Counted from the first letter of the stretch, positions 50,539 to 61,713 are shown. The stretch: 64,000 bases of DNA from Blautia sp. BIOML-A1 (GCF_009883055.1 NZ_WWVR01000010.1:21604-85603), one strand, 5' to 3'. Translations and numbers: made by a program. Notes: generated by a model from the letters alone, not told the origin.

Positions 50539-52773
50539 TTACTCTTCCATCTCACAGATTCTCTGATCCAGAGAACTGTATCTCTGCTGCTGTTTTTCAT
50601 TACGGATCATTTCACGCAGTGTTTCCTCGCTTCCCACAACTGTTACACATTTGCGGGCTCTGGTAACAGCTGTATAAAGCAGATTCCGGTTCAAAAGCAT
50701 CTTTGGTCCTGACAGAATCGGGATCACGACTGCCGGATACTCGGAGCCCTGAGATTTATGTATGGTGATCGCGTAGGCAAGTTCCAGTTCTTCCAGCTGC
50801 TTAAAAGAATACTCTGCCCATCTGCCATCCTCGAATTCCACCTCTGCAGTTTCCGCAAATTCATTGATCGTTCGCAGAATTCCGGTATCACCATTAAAAA
50901 TACCAATCCCTTTTTCGATTGGAATGCCATATCTGCCCCTGATCTCCCACTCCATCTGATAATTATTGCGGATCTGCATGACTTTGTCGCCCTCACGCAA
51001 AAGCCCATGCATACTTTCTCTTTCTTTCTTAGCTGCATCCGGAGGATTCAGATATCTCTGCAGGATCTGGTTCAGCCTCTCCACTCCAAGAAGCCCCTTT
51101 CTCATCGGAGTCAGCACCTGGATATCAAAAGGCTTTGCCTCTACATATCGTGGAAGCTTCTCCTGGATCAGCGCAATCACTACCCGAATGATAATGTCTG
51201 CATCATATCGTTTGAGAAAGAAGAAATCTCGACTCTTATTATTAAGAAGGATCTGTTCTCCTCTGTTGATCTTGTGTGCATTCACAACGATATCACTCTC
51301 TGATGCCTGCCGGAAGATCTTGGTAAGCTCTATCACCGGAAATGCCTGACTCTGGATAATATCATGCAGTACATTTCCCGGGCCTACACTTGGCAGCTGA
51401 TTTTCATCCCCCACCAGGATCAGCCTTGTCCCCGCTATCACTGCCTGAAGAAGGGAGTGCATCAGCTGAATATCCACCATGGACATTTCATCGATGATGA
51501 TCACATCCGCTTCCAGAGGGTTTTCTGCATTTCTCTCAAAATGAACCGCCTGTGCATTTTGGTCATTATCTTCCGGCATCCCTGACAGTTCCAGAAGCCT
51601 GTGGATAGTCTGTGCCTCGTAGCCGGTTGCCTCCGTCATTCGTTTGGCAGCCCGGCCTGTCGGTGCCGCAAGACGGATTTCTGCTCCCTGTCCTTCAAAA
51701 TACCGAATGATCGCATTGATCGTAGTGGTCTTACCGGTTCCCGGTCCTCCTGTCAGAATAAACAGCCCATGACAGGCTGCCTCTGTGACAGCTTTTTTCT
51801 GCATTTCGTCCAGAACAGTCTCTGTTTCTTTCTCGATCTGCAGGATCTGCTTATTCATCATTTCCGGTTCTTCCGGATACAGGATATCCAGTTCTTTGAG
51901 CATTCTTGCCGTATTCAGCTCCAGATAATAATACAGCGTCGGATAAACAAGGATCTCTCCGTTCTTTTCCTTCTGGACCAGCTTACGGTCCACAGAAAGA
52001 TCCATGAGGTGCTTTTCCATGTAGGAGGAATCCACACCCAGAAGCTCTGAAGATTTCTGAAAAAGTTCTTCTTTTGGAAGATAAACATGTCCGTCTCTCG
52101 ATGCCTGCAAAAGAGTATACATCATTCCGCTTCGGATTCTGTAATCCGAATCTGTATGGATTCCAATCCGATAAGCAATCTCATCTGCGATCTTAAAGCC
52201 AATACCGCTGATATCATCTGCCAGCCTGTACGGATTCTCCTGGAGAACGCTGTATACGGTTTCACCGTATTTCTGATATATCCTGGCTCCCAGATTCAGA
52301 GAAATCCCATATTTCTGCAAAAACATCATTGCTTTGCGCATATCTGCCTTCTCAGCAACCTGCATCGCGATCTCTCTCGCCTTTTTTTCACTGATTCCCT
52401 TAACTTCAGCAAGACGTTCCGGTTCTTCTTCCACAATATGCAGGGTGTCTTTTCCAAACCGCCGGACAATCCTGGCTGCCAGTGCTGCACCAATTCCTTT
52501 GATGGCCCCGGATCCCAGGTAACGTTCCATCGCCATGGCATCCTCCGGCATTTTTTCGGTAAGGACAGACACCTGGAACTGCTTTCCATAAACAGGGTGC
52601 TGGATATAGCTTCCTGTAAGTTCTACCGAAGCTCCCATCGTAAGCACCGGAAAAGTCCCTACACAGGTCAGTTCTTCCTCACCGTCTACTCCTTTTAGTA
52701 TCATTACGGTATATCCGTTTTCTTCATTTCGAAAAATCACATGATCGATATATCCCGTCACACTTTCGTTCAT
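50539..52773 (-). CDS. recD2: RecD2-type ATP-dependent DNA helicase
   Basis: SF1B helicase of 744 residues. N-terminal OB-like segment, helix-hairpin-helix repeats (about 85-200), Walker A GGPGTGKTT (342-350), Walker B IIIDEMSMVD (about 420), and C-terminal motifs including AITIHKSQGSEYP and LLYTAVTRARK. The RecD2 form (about 740 residues, long N-terminal extension) occurs in bacteria without RecBC and acts in repair and replication-fork maintenance. Confidence 0.94.
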   Translation of the reverse strand: MNESVTGYIDHVIFRNEENGYTVMILKGVDGEEELTCVGTFPVLTMGASVELTGSYIQHPVYGKQFQVSVLTEKMPEDAMAMERYLGSGAIKGIGAALAARIVRRFGKDTLHIVEEEPERLAEVKGISEKKAREIAMQVAEKADMRKAMMFLQKYGISLNLGARIYQKYGETVYSVLQENPYRLADDISGIGFKIADEIAYRIGIHTDSDYRIRSGMMYTLLQASRDGHVYLPKEELFQKSSELLGVDSSYMEKHLMDLSVDRKLVQKEKNGEILVYPTLYYYLELNTARMLKELDILYPEEPEMMNKQILQIEKETETVLDEMQKKAVTEAACHGLFILTGGPGTGKTTTINAIIRYFEGQGAEIRLAAPTGRAAKRMTEATGYEAQTIHRLLELSGMPEDNDQNAQAVHFERNAENPLEADVIIIDEMSMVDIQLMHSLLQAVIAGTRLILVGDENQLPSVGPGNVLHDIIQSQAFPVIELTKIFRQASESDIVVNAHKINRGEQILLNNKSRDFFFLKRYDADIIIRVVIALIQEKLPRYVEAKPFDIQVLTPMRKGLLGVERLNQILQRYLNPPDAAKKERESMHGLLREGDKVMQIRNNYQMEWEIRGRYGIPIEKGIGIFNGDTGILRTINEFAETAEVEFEDGRWAEYSFKQLEELELAYAITIHKSQGSEYPAVVIPILSGPKMLLNRNLLYTAVTRARKCVTVVGSEETLREMIRNEKQQQRYSSLDQRICEMEE

Positions 52774-52810
52774 AATTCCTCATTTCCTATTCACAGATGT
52801 CTGTACAGCA

Positions 52811-52851
52811 AAACCAGGACACCCGAAACATATTTCAGGCATTCCTGGTTT
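52811..52851 (-). terminator. Terminator after mreB
   Basis: Stem AAACCAGGA/TCCTGGTTT (52811-52819 with 52843-52851), extended inside by CCTGAAA/TTTCGGG, and a short T-run on the minus strand. It separates mreB from recD2. Confidence 0.75.
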
Positions 52852-52871
52852 TTCTTTTCAGATCTCTGCGA

Positions 52872-53861
52872 TCATTCTTCCATTCTCGCCATGACCTCTG
52901 CATACTTTCCGGTTCCGATAGCCACTACATTGATGGCGTTCTGCACGGTCAGTGTATTCACTCCTGTTCTCTGCTCGATCAGCGTGTCCATTCCACTCAG
53001 CATTGCTCCGCCGCCGGCAAGAACAATTCCACGATCCACAATATCTGCCGCGAGTTCCGGAGGTGTTTTTTCCAGAACACTGTGAACCGTCTCTGTAATC
53101 TGGTTTATTGCATCCTTAAGCGCCACACGAATCTCCTCCGAGGTCAGTTTGATCGTCTTGGGAAGACCTGTCAGAATGTTTCTTCCCTTGACTTCCATAA
53201 CTCTTGGATTTGCTTCCTCGATCGCAGTACCAATCCTGACTTTGATCATCTCTGCAGTATCCTCACCAATAAAAAGTCCATGTGCCTGACGGATATAACT
53301 CATAATCTCCTGGTCAAAGGTGTCTCCCGCTACCTTGATCGTAGAGGAAACAACAACTCCTCCCAGTGAGATCACAGCAACATCTGTTGTACCGCCCCCG
53401 ATATCCACGATCAGATTTCCAAAAGGCTTTGTAATATCCACACCGGAACCTATTGCCGCCGCGATTGGCTCTTCCACAAGAAAAACTTCTCTTGCACCAG
53501 CCTGATAAGTAGCTTCCTCTACTGCGTGACGCTCAATCTCTGTAATTCCACTTGGTACACAAATGCTGATTCGCGGCTTACGAAAAGCTCTTCGTCCCAT
53601 CGCCTTGGGAATAAAATATTTCAGCATTTTTTCCATTACAATGAAGTCTGTGATCACACCCTGTCGGATCGGACGGATCACCTCTATATTAGAAGATGCG
53701 TGTCCCGCCATCTGTTTTGCCTCTTCGCCGATGGCTTTGATCTTCTCGGTATCTTTGTCATATACTACCACCGTCGGTTCCTTAAGAACAAGGCCTTTTC
53801 CGGTAGAATAAACCAGACAGCTGCTGGTTCCCATATCTATTCCAATATCATTCGCTGGCAT
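52872..53861 (-). CDS. MreB/Mbl family rod-shape protein
   Basis: Actin-like protein that guides side-wall synthesis beneath the membrane. 329 residues: phosphate-1 IGIDMGTSS (6-14), phosphate-2 LIVDIGGGTTDVAVI, adenosine motif VLAGGGAMLSGMD. No mreC/mreD follow, so it is probably one of several MreB/Mbl/MreBH paralogues rather than the mreBCD copy. GGAAGGGA precedes the ATG. Between uvrA and its start only a small CCCG/CGGG hairpin (near 53893-53911) is visible. Confidence 0.93.
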   Translation of the reverse strand: MPANDIGIDMGTSSCLVYSTGKGLVLKEPTVVVYDKDTEKIKAIGEEAKQMAGHASSNIEVIRPIRQGVITDFIVMEKMLKYFIPKAMGRRAFRKPRISICVPSGITEIERHAVEEATYQAGAREVFLVEEPIAAAIGSGVDITKPFGNLIVDIGGGTTDVAVISLGGVVVSSTIKVAGDTFDQEIMSYIRQAHGLFIGEDTAEMIKVRIGTAIEEANPRVMEVKGRNILTGLPKTIKLTSEEIRVALKDAINQITETVHSVLEKTPPELAADIVDRGIVLAGGGAMLSGMDTLIEQRTGVNTLTVQNAINVVAIGTGKYAEVMARMEE

Positions 53862-53941
53862 AATTATTCCCTTCCTGTTATTTTGCAGATGTTCAGCCCG
53901 GTTTCGGGATATTACCTGCTAAATCTTTACTTTTGTTCTTT

Positions 53942-56779
53942 TTACAGATATTTCTTTACATATTGTCCGGTATAAGATTCCTGGCAGGAAGCAATCTCCT
54001 CCGGTGTACCTGTCGCAATGACCGTACCTCCACGGTCACCGCCTTCCGGTCCCATATCTATAATATAATCAGCTGTCTTGATCACATCCAGATTATGCTC
54101 GATCACCACAACTGTATTTCCACCATCTGTCAGCCGCTTCAGAATCTCCACCAGCTTGTGGACATCTGCAAAATGAAGTCCTGTCGTAGGCTCATCCAGA
54201 ATATAGATCGTTCTGCCGGTGCTGCGTTTGCTGAGTTCTGCCGCAAGCTTGATCCTCTGTGCCTCTCCACCGGAAAGTTCGGTCGAAGGCTGGCCAAGAC
54301 GGATATAGGAAAGCCCCACATCATACAACGTCTGTATTTTACGGCGGATGGACGGCACATTCTCAAAAAATCCCAGAGCCTCCTCGACTGTCATATTCAG
54401 GACATCATAGATATTTTTGTCCTTGTATTTGACTTCCAGAGTCTCTCTGTTATATCGTTTGCCCTTGCATACCTCACACGGAACATAAACATCGGCCAGA
54501 AAATGCATCTCGATCTTGATGATTCCGTCACCGCTGCACGCCTCACAGCGTCCGCCCTTGACATTAAAGCTAAACCGGCCTTTCTTGTACCCTCTGGCCT
54601 TGGCATCTGCAGTGGCAGCAAAAAGATCCCGGATCTGATCAAACACGCCTGTATATGTCGCCGGATTGGAGCGCGGTGTACGTCCGATCGGTGACTGGTC
54701 AATATTAATGACCTTATCCAGCTGGTCAAGACCCTGAATCTCCTTATGTTTACCCGGAATGGTTCTTGCACGGTTCAGATCCCTTGCCAGCGTCTTGTAC
54801 AGAACCTCATTGATCAGTGAACTCTTACCGGAGCCGCTGACTCCCGTTACACACGTCATAATTCCCAGCGGAACATCCACATTGACCTGCTTCAGATTAT
54901 TCTCCGCCGCTCCACGGACCCTGAGCCATCCTGTGGGCTGTTTGCGTTCTGTCGGCACCGGAATCCTGATTCTGCCGCTTAAATATGCCCCTGTGACAGA
55001 CTCCGGATTCTTCATAAGAGTCTCGGCTGTACCGATCTCGACAAGTTTTCCACCATGCTCTCCTGCTCCCGGGCCGATATCCACAACGCAGTCCGCAGCC
55101 CGCATGGTATCCTCATCATGCTCCACAACGATCAGACTGTTGCCCAGATCACGCAGACGCATCAGTGCTCTCAGTAATTTATCATTATCTCTCTGATGAA
55201 GTCCGATGCTCGGCTCATCCAGGATATAGGCAACACCGACCAGACCAGAACCAATCTGTGTGGCAAGACGGATTCTCTGTGCCTCCCCGCCGGAAAGTGT
55301 CGCGGTTGCACGACTTAAAGAAAGATAATCCAGCCCCACCTCCTTAAGGAAGCCGACTCTCGCACGGATTTCCTTAAGGATCTGCTTTCCGATCAGTTCC
55401 TGCTGGCTGGAAAGCTTCAGATCTTTCAGAAAAACGCACAGCTTCTCAATAGAAAGTGCTGTTACTTCATAAATATTCTTATCTCCAACTGTGACAGCAA
55501 GTGATTCCTTCTTCAGTCGCTGTCCCTTACAGGTCTTACACGGTGTGATGCGCATAAAGGATTCATACTCCTGCTTCATCGCATCGGAACCTGTTTCTTT
55601 ATATCTCTGCTCCACGTTCTTGATCAGTCCCGGAAACGCCACATCATAGATTCCCTCTCCGCGCTGCCCCTTATAATAGACTTTGACTGCATGTCCGTTG
55701 GTTCCATGGATCAGAATATTCTGAATCTCCTCCGGATAATCCTGAAACGGAGTATCCAGACTGAAATGGTATTCCTCAGCCAGAGCATTCAGGATTGCTC
55801 TGGTAAAACTTCCCTTATCTGTACAGGACTGCCATCCCATCACAGCTATGGCACCCTCTGAAATACTCAATGATTTGTCCGGTATCATAAGATCAATGTC
55901 GAATTCCATCTTATATCCCAGACCAAAACAGTCCGGGCAGGCTCCAAACGGATTATTAAAAGAAAAACTTCTCGGCTCAATCTCATCAATACTGATCTGA
56001 CAGTCCGGACAGGAAAAACTCTGGCTGAAATTTATAACATTCCCATCCATGGTATCCACCATCAGAAGACCATCTGCAAGATCAAGAACTGTTTCGATAG
56101 AATCTGAAAGTCGTTTCTCAATTCCCGGTTTCACCACCAGACGGTCTACCACGATCTCAATATTATGCTTGATATTCTTGTCCAGTTTGATCTCTTCGGA
56201 AAGCTCATACAGGTTTCCATCGATCAGGACACGGACGTAGCCGCTTCGCTTTGCCTGATCCAGAAGCTTCGCATGCGTTCCCTTTCGTCCTCTGACCACC
56301 GGTGCAAGAAGCTGGAGCTTTGTACGCTCCGGCAGAGACATGATGTGATCCACCATCTGGTCTACTGTCTGCTTTTTAATCTCCTTACCGCACTTCGGAC
56401 AGTGCGGGATTCCGATTCTTGCGTACAGCAGACGAAAATAATCATAAATCTCCGTCACAGTTCCTACGGTAGAACGCGGATTTCTGTTTGTTGATTTCTG
56501 GTCAATAGAGATTGCCGGCGGCAGTCCCTCGATCGACTCCACGTCCGGCTTCTCCATCTGTCCCAGAAACTGTCGTGCATAGGAAGACAGAGATTCCATA
56601 TATCTTCTCTGTCCCTCTGCATAAATCGTATCAAAAGCAAGAGAAGACTTGCCGGAACCACTGACTCCCGTCAGCACTACAAACTCATCTCTTGGGATAT
56701 CCACACTCAGATTCTTGAGGTTATTTACATTCGCACCCCGAATCCGGATAAATTTCTTCTCTGTTGTATGTTCCGCCAT
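53942..56779 (-). CDS. uvrA: Excinuclease ABC subunit A
   Basis: Damage-recognition ATPase of nucleotide excision repair. About 945 residues with two ABC modules: Walker [10 protein letters not shown] at 38-46 and again near 650, two LSGGEAQRI signatures, and zinc modules (CPKCG type in the first half, CEAC...CEVC in the second). All are intact. The frame could start at 56806, but a TATAAT lies across that ATG and GAGGAG is ten bases before the ATG at 56779, so the inner start is preferred. No uvrB in the window. Confidence 0.96.
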   Translation of the reverse strand: MAEHTTEKKFIRIRGANVNNLKNLSVDIPRDEFVVLTGVSGSGKSSLAFDTIYAEGQRRYMESLSSYARQFLGQMEKPDVESIEGLPPAISIDQKSTNRNPRSTVGTVTEIYDYFRLLYARIGIPHCPKCGKEIKKQTVDQMVDHIMSLPERTKLQLLAPVVRGRKGTHAKLLDQAKRSGYVRVLIDGNLYELSEEIKLDKNIKHNIEIVVDRLVVKPGIEKRLSDSIETVLDLADGLLMVDTMDGNVINFSQSFSCPDCQISIDEIEPRSFSFNNPFGACPDCFGLGYKMEFDIDLMIPDKSLSISEGAIAVMGWQSCTDKGSFTRAILNALAEEYHFSLDTPFQDYPEEIQNILIHGTNGHAVKVYYKGQRGEGIYDVAFPGLIKNVEQRYKETGSDAMKQEYESFMRITPCKTCKGQRLKKESLAVTVGDKNIYEVTALSIEKLCVFLKDLKLSSQQELIGKQILKEIRARVGFLKEVGLDYLSLSRATATLSGGEAQRIRLATQIGSGLVGVAYILDEPSIGLHQRDNDKLLRALMRLRDLGNSLIVVEHDEDTMRAADCVVDIGPGAGEHGGKLVEIGTAETLMKNPESVTGAYLSGRIRIPVPTERKQPTGWLRVRGAAENNLKQVNVDVPLGIMTCVTGVSGSGKSSLINEVLYKTLARDLNRARTIPGKHKEIQGLDQLDKVINIDQSPIGRTPRSNPATYTGVFDQIRDLFAATADAKARGYKKGRFSFNVKGGRCEACSGDGIIKIEMHFLADVYVPCEVCKGKRYNRETLEVKYKDKNIYDVLNMTVEEALGFFENVPSIRRKIQTLYDVGLSYIRLGQPSTELSGGEAQRIKLAAELSKRSTGRTIYILDEPTTGLHFADVHKLVEILKRLTDGGNTVVVIEHNLDVIKTADYIIDMGPEGGDRGGTVIATGTPEEIASCQESYTGQYVKKYL

Positions 56780-56848
56780 GGTTCTTATGCTCCTCTGTTT
56801 TCTCATTATATCTAATTTGCACTGTTTCTCTGTAATATTACTGTTCTT

Positions 56849-57988
56849 TCACTCATCCAGCAGAAAATCTGCCAGAACCGGATTGCTCACATGGATTCCC
56901 TTTCTGGTAAAACGCCAGAACTCGCCGGTGTGTTCCAGTAAATCCATGTCTTTATATTTTGTCAGAACAGAACCATAAATATCCTCTATCCTGCAGCCAA
57001 AATTTCTTTCAAACTGTCTTTCTGAGATTCCTTCCGTCATACGCAGCCCCAGGAACATGAATTCTTCCATCTCATTGCTGCCGGAAAGCGTTGTGACATC
57101 CTCCCGGATTTTCTCCGGATCTGTACTGTCAGACAGGTACACTTTCATATCAGATGTATTGCTGAACCGCTGTCCCTGAAATAACGATGCTGCTCCCAGA
57201 CCGACTCCCAGATATTCTGTACGCTGCCAGTATCCCTTGTTATGTCTGCACTCAAAGCCGTTACGGGCATAATTGGATATCTCATACTGATGGAATCCAT
57301 ATTTTCTCAGAATCTCTGCAGTATCCTCGTACATCTGGTATTCTTCATCTTCTGTCGGAAGAATCAGCTTCTTCCTGGCAAAAGGAGTTCCCTCCTCGAT
57401 GATCAGACTGTAGGCAGAAATATGTTCCGGCAAAAGTTCTGCAACAGTTTCCAGATTATGCTTCCAGCTCTCGCAGGTCTGTCCCGGTATCGCAAACATC
57501 AGATCCACATTGATATTGTCAAATCCTGCTTCCCGCGCCCACTGACAACTCTGGAGAAATTCTTCATAGGTGTGGATCCTGCCAAGCATATCAAGTTCCT
57601 GCTGTACCGTGGACTGAAGTCCGAGACTGATTCTGTTGATACTGGCTTTACGGCAGAGCTTCATCTGCTCCAGACTGACTGTCCCCGGGTTCGCCTCCAT
57701 TGTGATCTCCGCATCTTCGCTAAGAGCAAATGCCTGTCTTATCTCATCCATGATCCGGCAAAGCTGCTCCCCACTGAGCACAGATGGCGTTCCGCCGCCG
57801 ATAAATACGGAGACAACCTCATATGATTCTTTCTGTGAGATGCTCCTGATCTCCCGGCACAGTGCATCTACATAGTTGTCCCGTGTCCTCTGGTCTGACG
57901 GCCCAGAAAGGAAATCACAGTACTGGCATTTACGGATGCAAAACGGAATGTGCACATATAATTCCAGTGGTGTCTTAGTATTCCTCAC
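56849..57988 (-). CDS. hemW: HemW, radical SAM haem chaperone-like protein
   Basis: 379 residues. The radical SAM cluster motif CxxxCxxC (Cys17, 21, 24 in [12 protein letters not shown]) starts the protein; [14 protein letters not shown] and the C-terminal HemN-type domain follow. Family members once called oxygen-independent coproporphyrinogen oxidase are now viewed as haem chaperones; lack of nearby haem genes fits this. The open frame extends 77 codons further upstream inside the lipoprotein gene with no family match. GTG at 57988 has GAGG nine bases upstream; ATG at 57997 is the alternative. Confidence 0.9.
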   Translation of the reverse strand: MRNTKTPLELYVHIPFCIRKCQYCDFLSGPSDQRTRDNYVDALCREIRSISQKESYEVVSVFIGGGTPSVLSGEQLCRIMDEIRQAFALSEDAEITMEANPGTVSLEQMKLCRKASINRISLGLQSTVQQELDMLGRIHTYEEFLQSCQWAREAGFDNINVDLMFAIPGQTCESWKHNLETVAELLPEHISAYSLIIEEGTPFARKKLILPTEDEEYQMYEDTAEILRKYGFHQYEISNYARNGFECRHNKGYWQRTEYLGVGLGAASLFQGQRFSNTSDMKVYLSDSTDPEKIREDVTTLSGSNEMEEFMFLGLRMTEGISERQFERNFGCRIEDIYGSVLTKYKDMDLLEHTGEFWRFTRKGIHVSNPVLADFLLDE

Positions 57989-58442
57989 TGTAAGCATCCT
58001 CACTGTCATCATATTCAGAATCATCCTGACTGCTGTCGTCCTCTGAATATTCCTGGCTGTCTCCGCTGTCAGAAGAATCTCCTTCTGTATCTGAAGATGT
58101 GTTTGCATCCGCAGATGTACTATTTGCAGAATTCGCGACATCTGCTGCTGACGTACTGTCTGACACAACCGCTGCACCACTTGTGGTATTAGCCGATGTA
58201 GAACCGGCATTTTCATCAAGATAGCTGTTCACCATCGTTACACCTCCGCTTGAAACAACCGCAGCGGAATTTACCTGCTCCGGTGCAGTTGTCGGTGTCG
58301 GCTCTGGTGTAATGCTGATCTTGATAACTTCTTCCGTTTCAGGGTCAACTGCCTTCTTCTTACCGCATCCACAGCCCGCCAGAAGTGTACACATCAGAAG
58401 GACTGCTCCTGTCAGTAATAAACGTGATCTTATTTTTCTCAT
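57975..58442 (-). CDS. Small lipoprotein with Ser/Asp/Glu-rich tail
   Basis: 155 residues. Lipoprotein signal ending LLAGC (lipidated Cys24), a short CGKKK start, a Pro/Thr stretch, then low-complexity Ser/Ala/Thr and finally Ser/Asp/Glu/Tyr. No fold recognised; probably a surface-exposed anchored linker. Overlaps hemW by 14 bp. GGAGG precedes the ATG. Confidence 0.82.
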   Translation of the reverse strand: MRKIRSRLLLTGAVLLMCTLLAGCGCGKKKAVDPETEEVIKISITPEPTPTTAPEQVNSAAVVSSGGVTMVNSYLDENAGSTSANTTSGAAVVSDSTSAADVANSANSTSADANTSSDTEGDSSDSGDSQEYSEDDSSQDDSEYDDSEDAYSEEY

Positions 58443-58476
58443 TCTCTGTTATCCTCCGATCTCCGGATGATCATTC

Positions 58477-58506
58477 ATTGTTACTGTTTACCCCAGTTAC
58501 AATAAT
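58477..58506 (+). repeat. Divergent copy of the palindromic element
   Basis: ATTGTTACTG (58477-58486) and CAGTTACAAT (58494-58503) pair with one mismatch. It is shorter in the loop than other copies and sits between lepA and the lipoprotein gene, 35 bp before its start. Confidence 0.5.
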
Positions 58507-60314
58507 TATTTATCATCCAGTTTCAGAACACTCATAAACGCTTTCTGTGGAATCTCTACGTTTCCTACCTGGCGCATACGCTTCTTACCTTCCTTCTGTT
58601 TCTCCAGAAGTTTCTTCTTACGGGAAATATCACCACCGTAACATTTGGCAAGTACGTCCTTACGCATGGCACGGACAGTCTCTCTGGCGATAACCTTGCT
58701 TCCGATCGCTGCCTGGATCGGGATCTCGAACAACTGTCTCGGAATCTCTTCTTTGAGTTTCTCGCACATTTTGCGTCCACGCTCATAAGCAGTATCTGCA
58801 TGTATGATGAAAGAAAGCGCATCGACTTCTTCCTTATTAACTAGGATATCCAATTTGACCAGTTCACTGCGCTCATAGCCACAGAGTTCATAATCAAGAG
58901 AAGCATATCCTCTGGAACGGGATTTCAGTGCGTCAAAGAAATCATAGATAATCTCATTCAGAGGAAGCTTGTATTTCAGAAGTGCTCTCGTCTCTTCCAT
59001 ATATTCCATTCCGATATACTGACCACGGCGTTCCTGGCAGAGATCCATGATCGCACCGATAAACTCGGTTGTTACCATGATCTCGGCATTTACCATCGGC
59101 TCTTCCATATATTCAATCTCAGAAGGATCCGGAAGGTTGGATGGGTTGGTCAGTTCGATCATCTCTCCATTGGTCTTGTAGACCTTGTAGATAACTCCCG
59201 GTGCTGTCGTTACGAGGTCCAGATTATATTCTCTCTCAAGACGCTCCTGAATGATCTCAAGATGAAGAAGTCCAAGGAAACCACAGCGGAAACCAAAGCC
59301 GAGTGCTACGGATGTCTCCGGCTCAAAGAACAGAGAAGCGTCGTTTAACTGCAGCTTCTCAAGTGCATCTCTCAGATCACCATATCTGGCACCATCTGCC
59401 GGATAAAGTCCGCAGTAAACCATCGGCTGTACCTTCTTATATCCCGGAAGTGCCTCGGCACATGGTCTCTCATTATCTGTTACTGTATCACCAACTCTGG
59501 TATCTCCAAGGTTCTTGATACTTGCAGTGATATATCCAACCATACCTGCTGTCAGCTCATCACACGGAATAAACTGCCCTGCACCAAAATAACCTACTTC
59601 TACAACTTCCGTTGTAAATCCTGTTGCCATCATGCGGATCTGTGTACCTTTCTTTACACGGCCATCCAGCACACGGCAGAATACGATAACGCCCTTGTAT
59701 GCATCGTAAATGGAGTCAAAGATCAGCGCCTTGAGCGGTGCATCCACATCCCCGTTCGGTGCCGGGATCTTCGTAACGATCTGCTCCAGAACTTCCTCTA
59801 CATTCAGTCCTGTCTTGGCAGAAATCCTCGGTGCATCGTGTGCCTCGATTCCGATCACATCCTCGATCTCATTGACAACTCGATCCGGTTCTGCACTCGG
59901 AAGATCGATCTTGTTAATGACCGGAAGAACATCCAGATCATGGTCCAGTGCCAGATATACGTTCGCCAGTGTCTGTGCCTCGATTCCCTGTGCCGCATCC
60001 ACGACAAGGATTGCGCCGTCACAGGCGGCAAGGCTTCTGGAAACCTCATAGTTAAAATCGACATGTCCTGGGGTATCGATCAGGTTGAAGATATATTCCT
60101 CCCCGTCACTCGCCTTGTACACGATACGGACTGCCTGGGATTTGATCGTGATACCACGCTCCCTCTCCAGTTCCATATTGTCAAGAACCTGTGACTGCAT
60201 CTCACGCTCAGTCAGCGTACCAGTCATCTCAATAATTCGGTCAGCAAGCGTAGACTTGCCATGGTCTATATGTGCAATGATACAAAAATTACGGATTTTG
60301 CTCTGATCTATCAT
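58506..60314 (-). CDS. lepA: Elongation factor 4 (LepA)
   Basis: Ribosome-bound GTPase. 602 residues, the usual length: G1 AHIDHGKST (14-22), G3 DTPGHVDF (about 80-87), G4 NKIDLP (about 134), EF-G-like domains and the lysine-rich LepA C-terminal domain ([21 protein letters not shown]). Own promoter at 60375-60404. In many Firmicutes lepA is followed by hemW, as nearly here, with the lipoprotein gene inserted. Confidence 0.97.
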   Translation of the reverse strand: MIDQSKIRNFCIIAHIDHGKSTLADRIIEMTGTLTEREMQSQVLDNMELERERGITIKSQAVRIVYKASDGEEYIFNLIDTPGHVDFNYEVSRSLAACDGAILVVDAAQGIEAQTLANVYLALDHDLDVLPVINKIDLPSAEPDRVVNEIEDVIGIEAHDAPRISAKTGLNVEEVLEQIVTKIPAPNGDVDAPLKALIFDSIYDAYKGVIVFCRVLDGRVKKGTQIRMMATGFTTEVVEVGYFGAGQFIPCDELTAGMVGYITASIKNLGDTRVGDTVTDNERPCAEALPGYKKVQPMVYCGLYPADGARYGDLRDALEKLQLNDASLFFEPETSVALGFGFRCGFLGLLHLEIIQERLEREYNLDLVTTAPGVIYKVYKTNGEMIELTNPSNLPDPSEIEYMEEPMVNAEIMVTTEFIGAIMDLCQERRGQYIGMEYMEETRALLKYKLPLNEIIYDFFDALKSRSRGYASLDYELCGYERSELVKLDILVNKEEVDALSFIIHADTAYERGRKMCEKLKEEIPRQLFEIPIQAAIGSKVIARETVRAMRKDVLAKCYGGDISRKKKLLEKQKEGKKRMRQVGNVEIPQKAFMSVLKLDDK

Positions 60315-60374
60315 TCTTGGATGTGCTCCCTTCTATATATATGTGCTTCACGAAAATTCTCTATATCGTGGGTC

Positions 60375-60404
60375 ATTATAGCATAGCCATTCGCGTTTCG
60401 TCCA
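60375..60404 (-). promoter_or_regulatory. lepA promoter
   Basis: TGGACG (60399-60404), 18-bp spacer, perfect TATAAT (60375-60380) on the minus strand, about 60 bp before lepA. Confidence 0.6.
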
Positions 60405-60417
60405 GCCATTTAGCCCC

Positions 60418-60846
60418 TTATTCCCGCTCTGTTTCTATATTATTTCCATCTCCCCAGCGCCACCTAAGTTCCGACGCGCAAATTGAAATTCCCCTGTAAT
60501 CTGGAAATTCTTCTTTTGATATGCCATCACAGTCACACCAGAATATTTTGCCGTCCTCCAATATCAGAGTTACTCCAAGGATTTCACAGGTATATTCTTC
60601 ATCATACGGAAATAATTTCAGATACTCAATGCCCGAGAATTCCAGTTCGATTGTATTTCTTTCCACTTCCTGATGCTGAATAAAAACATTTACCTTTCGC
60701 TTATCATTGATCGGATACATTCCCAGATTTTCCCCAACATATGCACCACTGACATATCTCAGCTCCGTAAGACAAGTGTCATGAAAAAATCCTGCTTCTT
60801 CCAGCAAAGCAGTACGTGTTTTATCATCGATCACTTCATTCCACAT
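60418..60846 (-). CDS. Unknown protein, paralogue of the 63304 gene (immunity-like)
   Basis: 142 residues, no signal or membrane helix. Near-identical to the product at 63304 over most of its length (FHDxCLTELRYxSGAYV, FSGIEYLKLFPYDE, LILEDGKIFWCDCDGIS). Family not recognised. The small acidic soluble type, duplication and neighbours resemble immunity proteins of toxin systems, which is a guess. GAGGG seven bases before the ATG at 60846 sets the start; an upstream ATG at 60894 would overlap the next gene. Confidence 0.8.
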   Translation of the reverse strand: MWNEVIDDKTRTALLEEAGFFHDTCLTELRYVSGAYVGENLGMYPINDKRKVNVFIQHQEVERNTIELEFSGIEYLKLFPYDEEYTCEILGVTLILEDGKIFWCDCDGISKEEFPDYRGISICASELRWRWGDGNNIETERE

Positions 60847-60871
60847 ATTTTGCCCTCGATTTATGGATTTG

Positions 60872-61606
60872 CTATTGTATATATCGGACACCACAGATTT
60901 CGTACAGAACGTATGTAGACCCTATATTTATTTCTTCTTTTCTACAATACATGACTTTCTTATAGATGTTATTAGTTTTAGTTGTCTTTACAGTATAGTA
61001 TGTCCTGAAAAAAATCCTGTTTTCCTTTGTTATCTCACAATTTCCCAGTTTATATTGTTTCGGCAGTTTTTCACCGATGTTACACCAACCTATATGATAT
61101 CGAAAATTTTTCCATGTCAGACGTTTGAGCCTTCTATGCACTGTACGAAACCCAGAAATATATTCCAGACATATAACAGGCACAATGCCATAAAACATTA
61201 TAAGTGCCGGAGTGCCTTCAATATCTTTACCGAAGATGCATTCAATCCATAATAAAAGCGTCGCCGCCCCCAAACAGCATACCAATATCCAGACATCAAT
61301 TACATTTGCCCTGCTAACAGGAATTACATTACCTTTATACAGTACTTTGTTACAGATAGATGATGTTCTTAGCTGATCTGGCAAATAATATTCGCCCAGT
61401 TGAACATGCTCTCGATGAATTCGCCTCACCCCATACAGTCCGCCAGAAAAGAAAAACAATATAAGACACTGTTCACTCAACACGTAGAGTTTTAACACCC
61501 AAAAAGCACCACACAACAGCAGACAAATCGTGGTTACCTTACTGTTCCTGTCAAACAATTCCTTATACAATTCTTCGTATTTCCTGGCCTTTTCTAACTG
61601 TTTCAT
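60872..61606 (-). CDS. Membrane protein of unknown function
   Basis: 244 residues, about four membrane helices in two pairs (about 25-62 and 105-150), basic C-terminal domain (about 155-244) predicted cytoplasmic. No family recognised. It is driven by the LexA-like-operator promoter at 61633-61661 and is co-transcribed with the 60418 gene (25-bp gap). AAGGAG precedes the ATG. The AT-rich codon use differs from the housekeeping genes to its left. Confidence 0.75.
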   Translation of the reverse strand: MKQLEKARKYEELYKELFDRNSKVTTICLLLCGAFWVLKLYVLSEQCLILFFFSGGLYGVRRIHREHVQLGEYYLPDQLRTSSICNKVLYKGNVIPVSRANVIDVWILVCCLGAATLLLWIECIFGKDIEGTPALIMFYGIVPVICLEYISGFRTVHRRLKRLTWKNFRYHIGWCNIGEKLPKQYKLGNCEITKENRIFFRTYYTVKTTKTNNIYKKVMYCRKEEINIGSTYVLYEICGVRYIQ

Positions 61607-61632
61607 ACATTCTCCTTATCCATTCTTTATTA

Positions 61633-61661
61633 AGTATACTACACTTCCATTTTTCGAACAA
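61633..61661 (-). promoter_or_regulatory. Promoter A with LexA-like operator
   Basis: TTGTTC (61656-61661), 17-bp spacer, TATACT (61633-61638) on the minus strand. The palindrome-like GAACAAGTGTTT (61656-61667, plus strand) covers the -35 box, as expected for a repressor site. Drives the 60872-60418 operon. Confidence 0.65.
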
Positions 61662-61684
61662 GTGTTTTCTTTGGGCGAATATAG

Positions 61685-61713
61685 AAAAATCAGAGGCAGC
61701 AAAAAGTCGCCTC
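61685..61713 (-). terminator. Terminator of the promoter-B mini-transcript
   Basis: GAGGC/GCCTC stem (61693-61697 with 61709-61713) followed by five T on the minus strand. It shares the 15-base flank CGCCTCCGATTTATG with the terminator at 61918-61947, so the two are duplicates. Confidence 0.55.

Noticed and set aside
53893..53911. Small CCCG/CGGG hairpin between uvrA and mreB as a terminator
   Set aside because: Only four to five pairs and no T-run.
57989..58219. 77-codon N-terminal extension of the hemW frame
   Set aside because: It overlaps the lipoprotein gene in another frame, has no family match, and normal HemW length is reached from 57988.
61470..61490. ACTGTTCACTCAAC as another palindromic-element copy
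   Set aside because: It lies inside the 60872 coding sequence and lacks the second arm; chance match.
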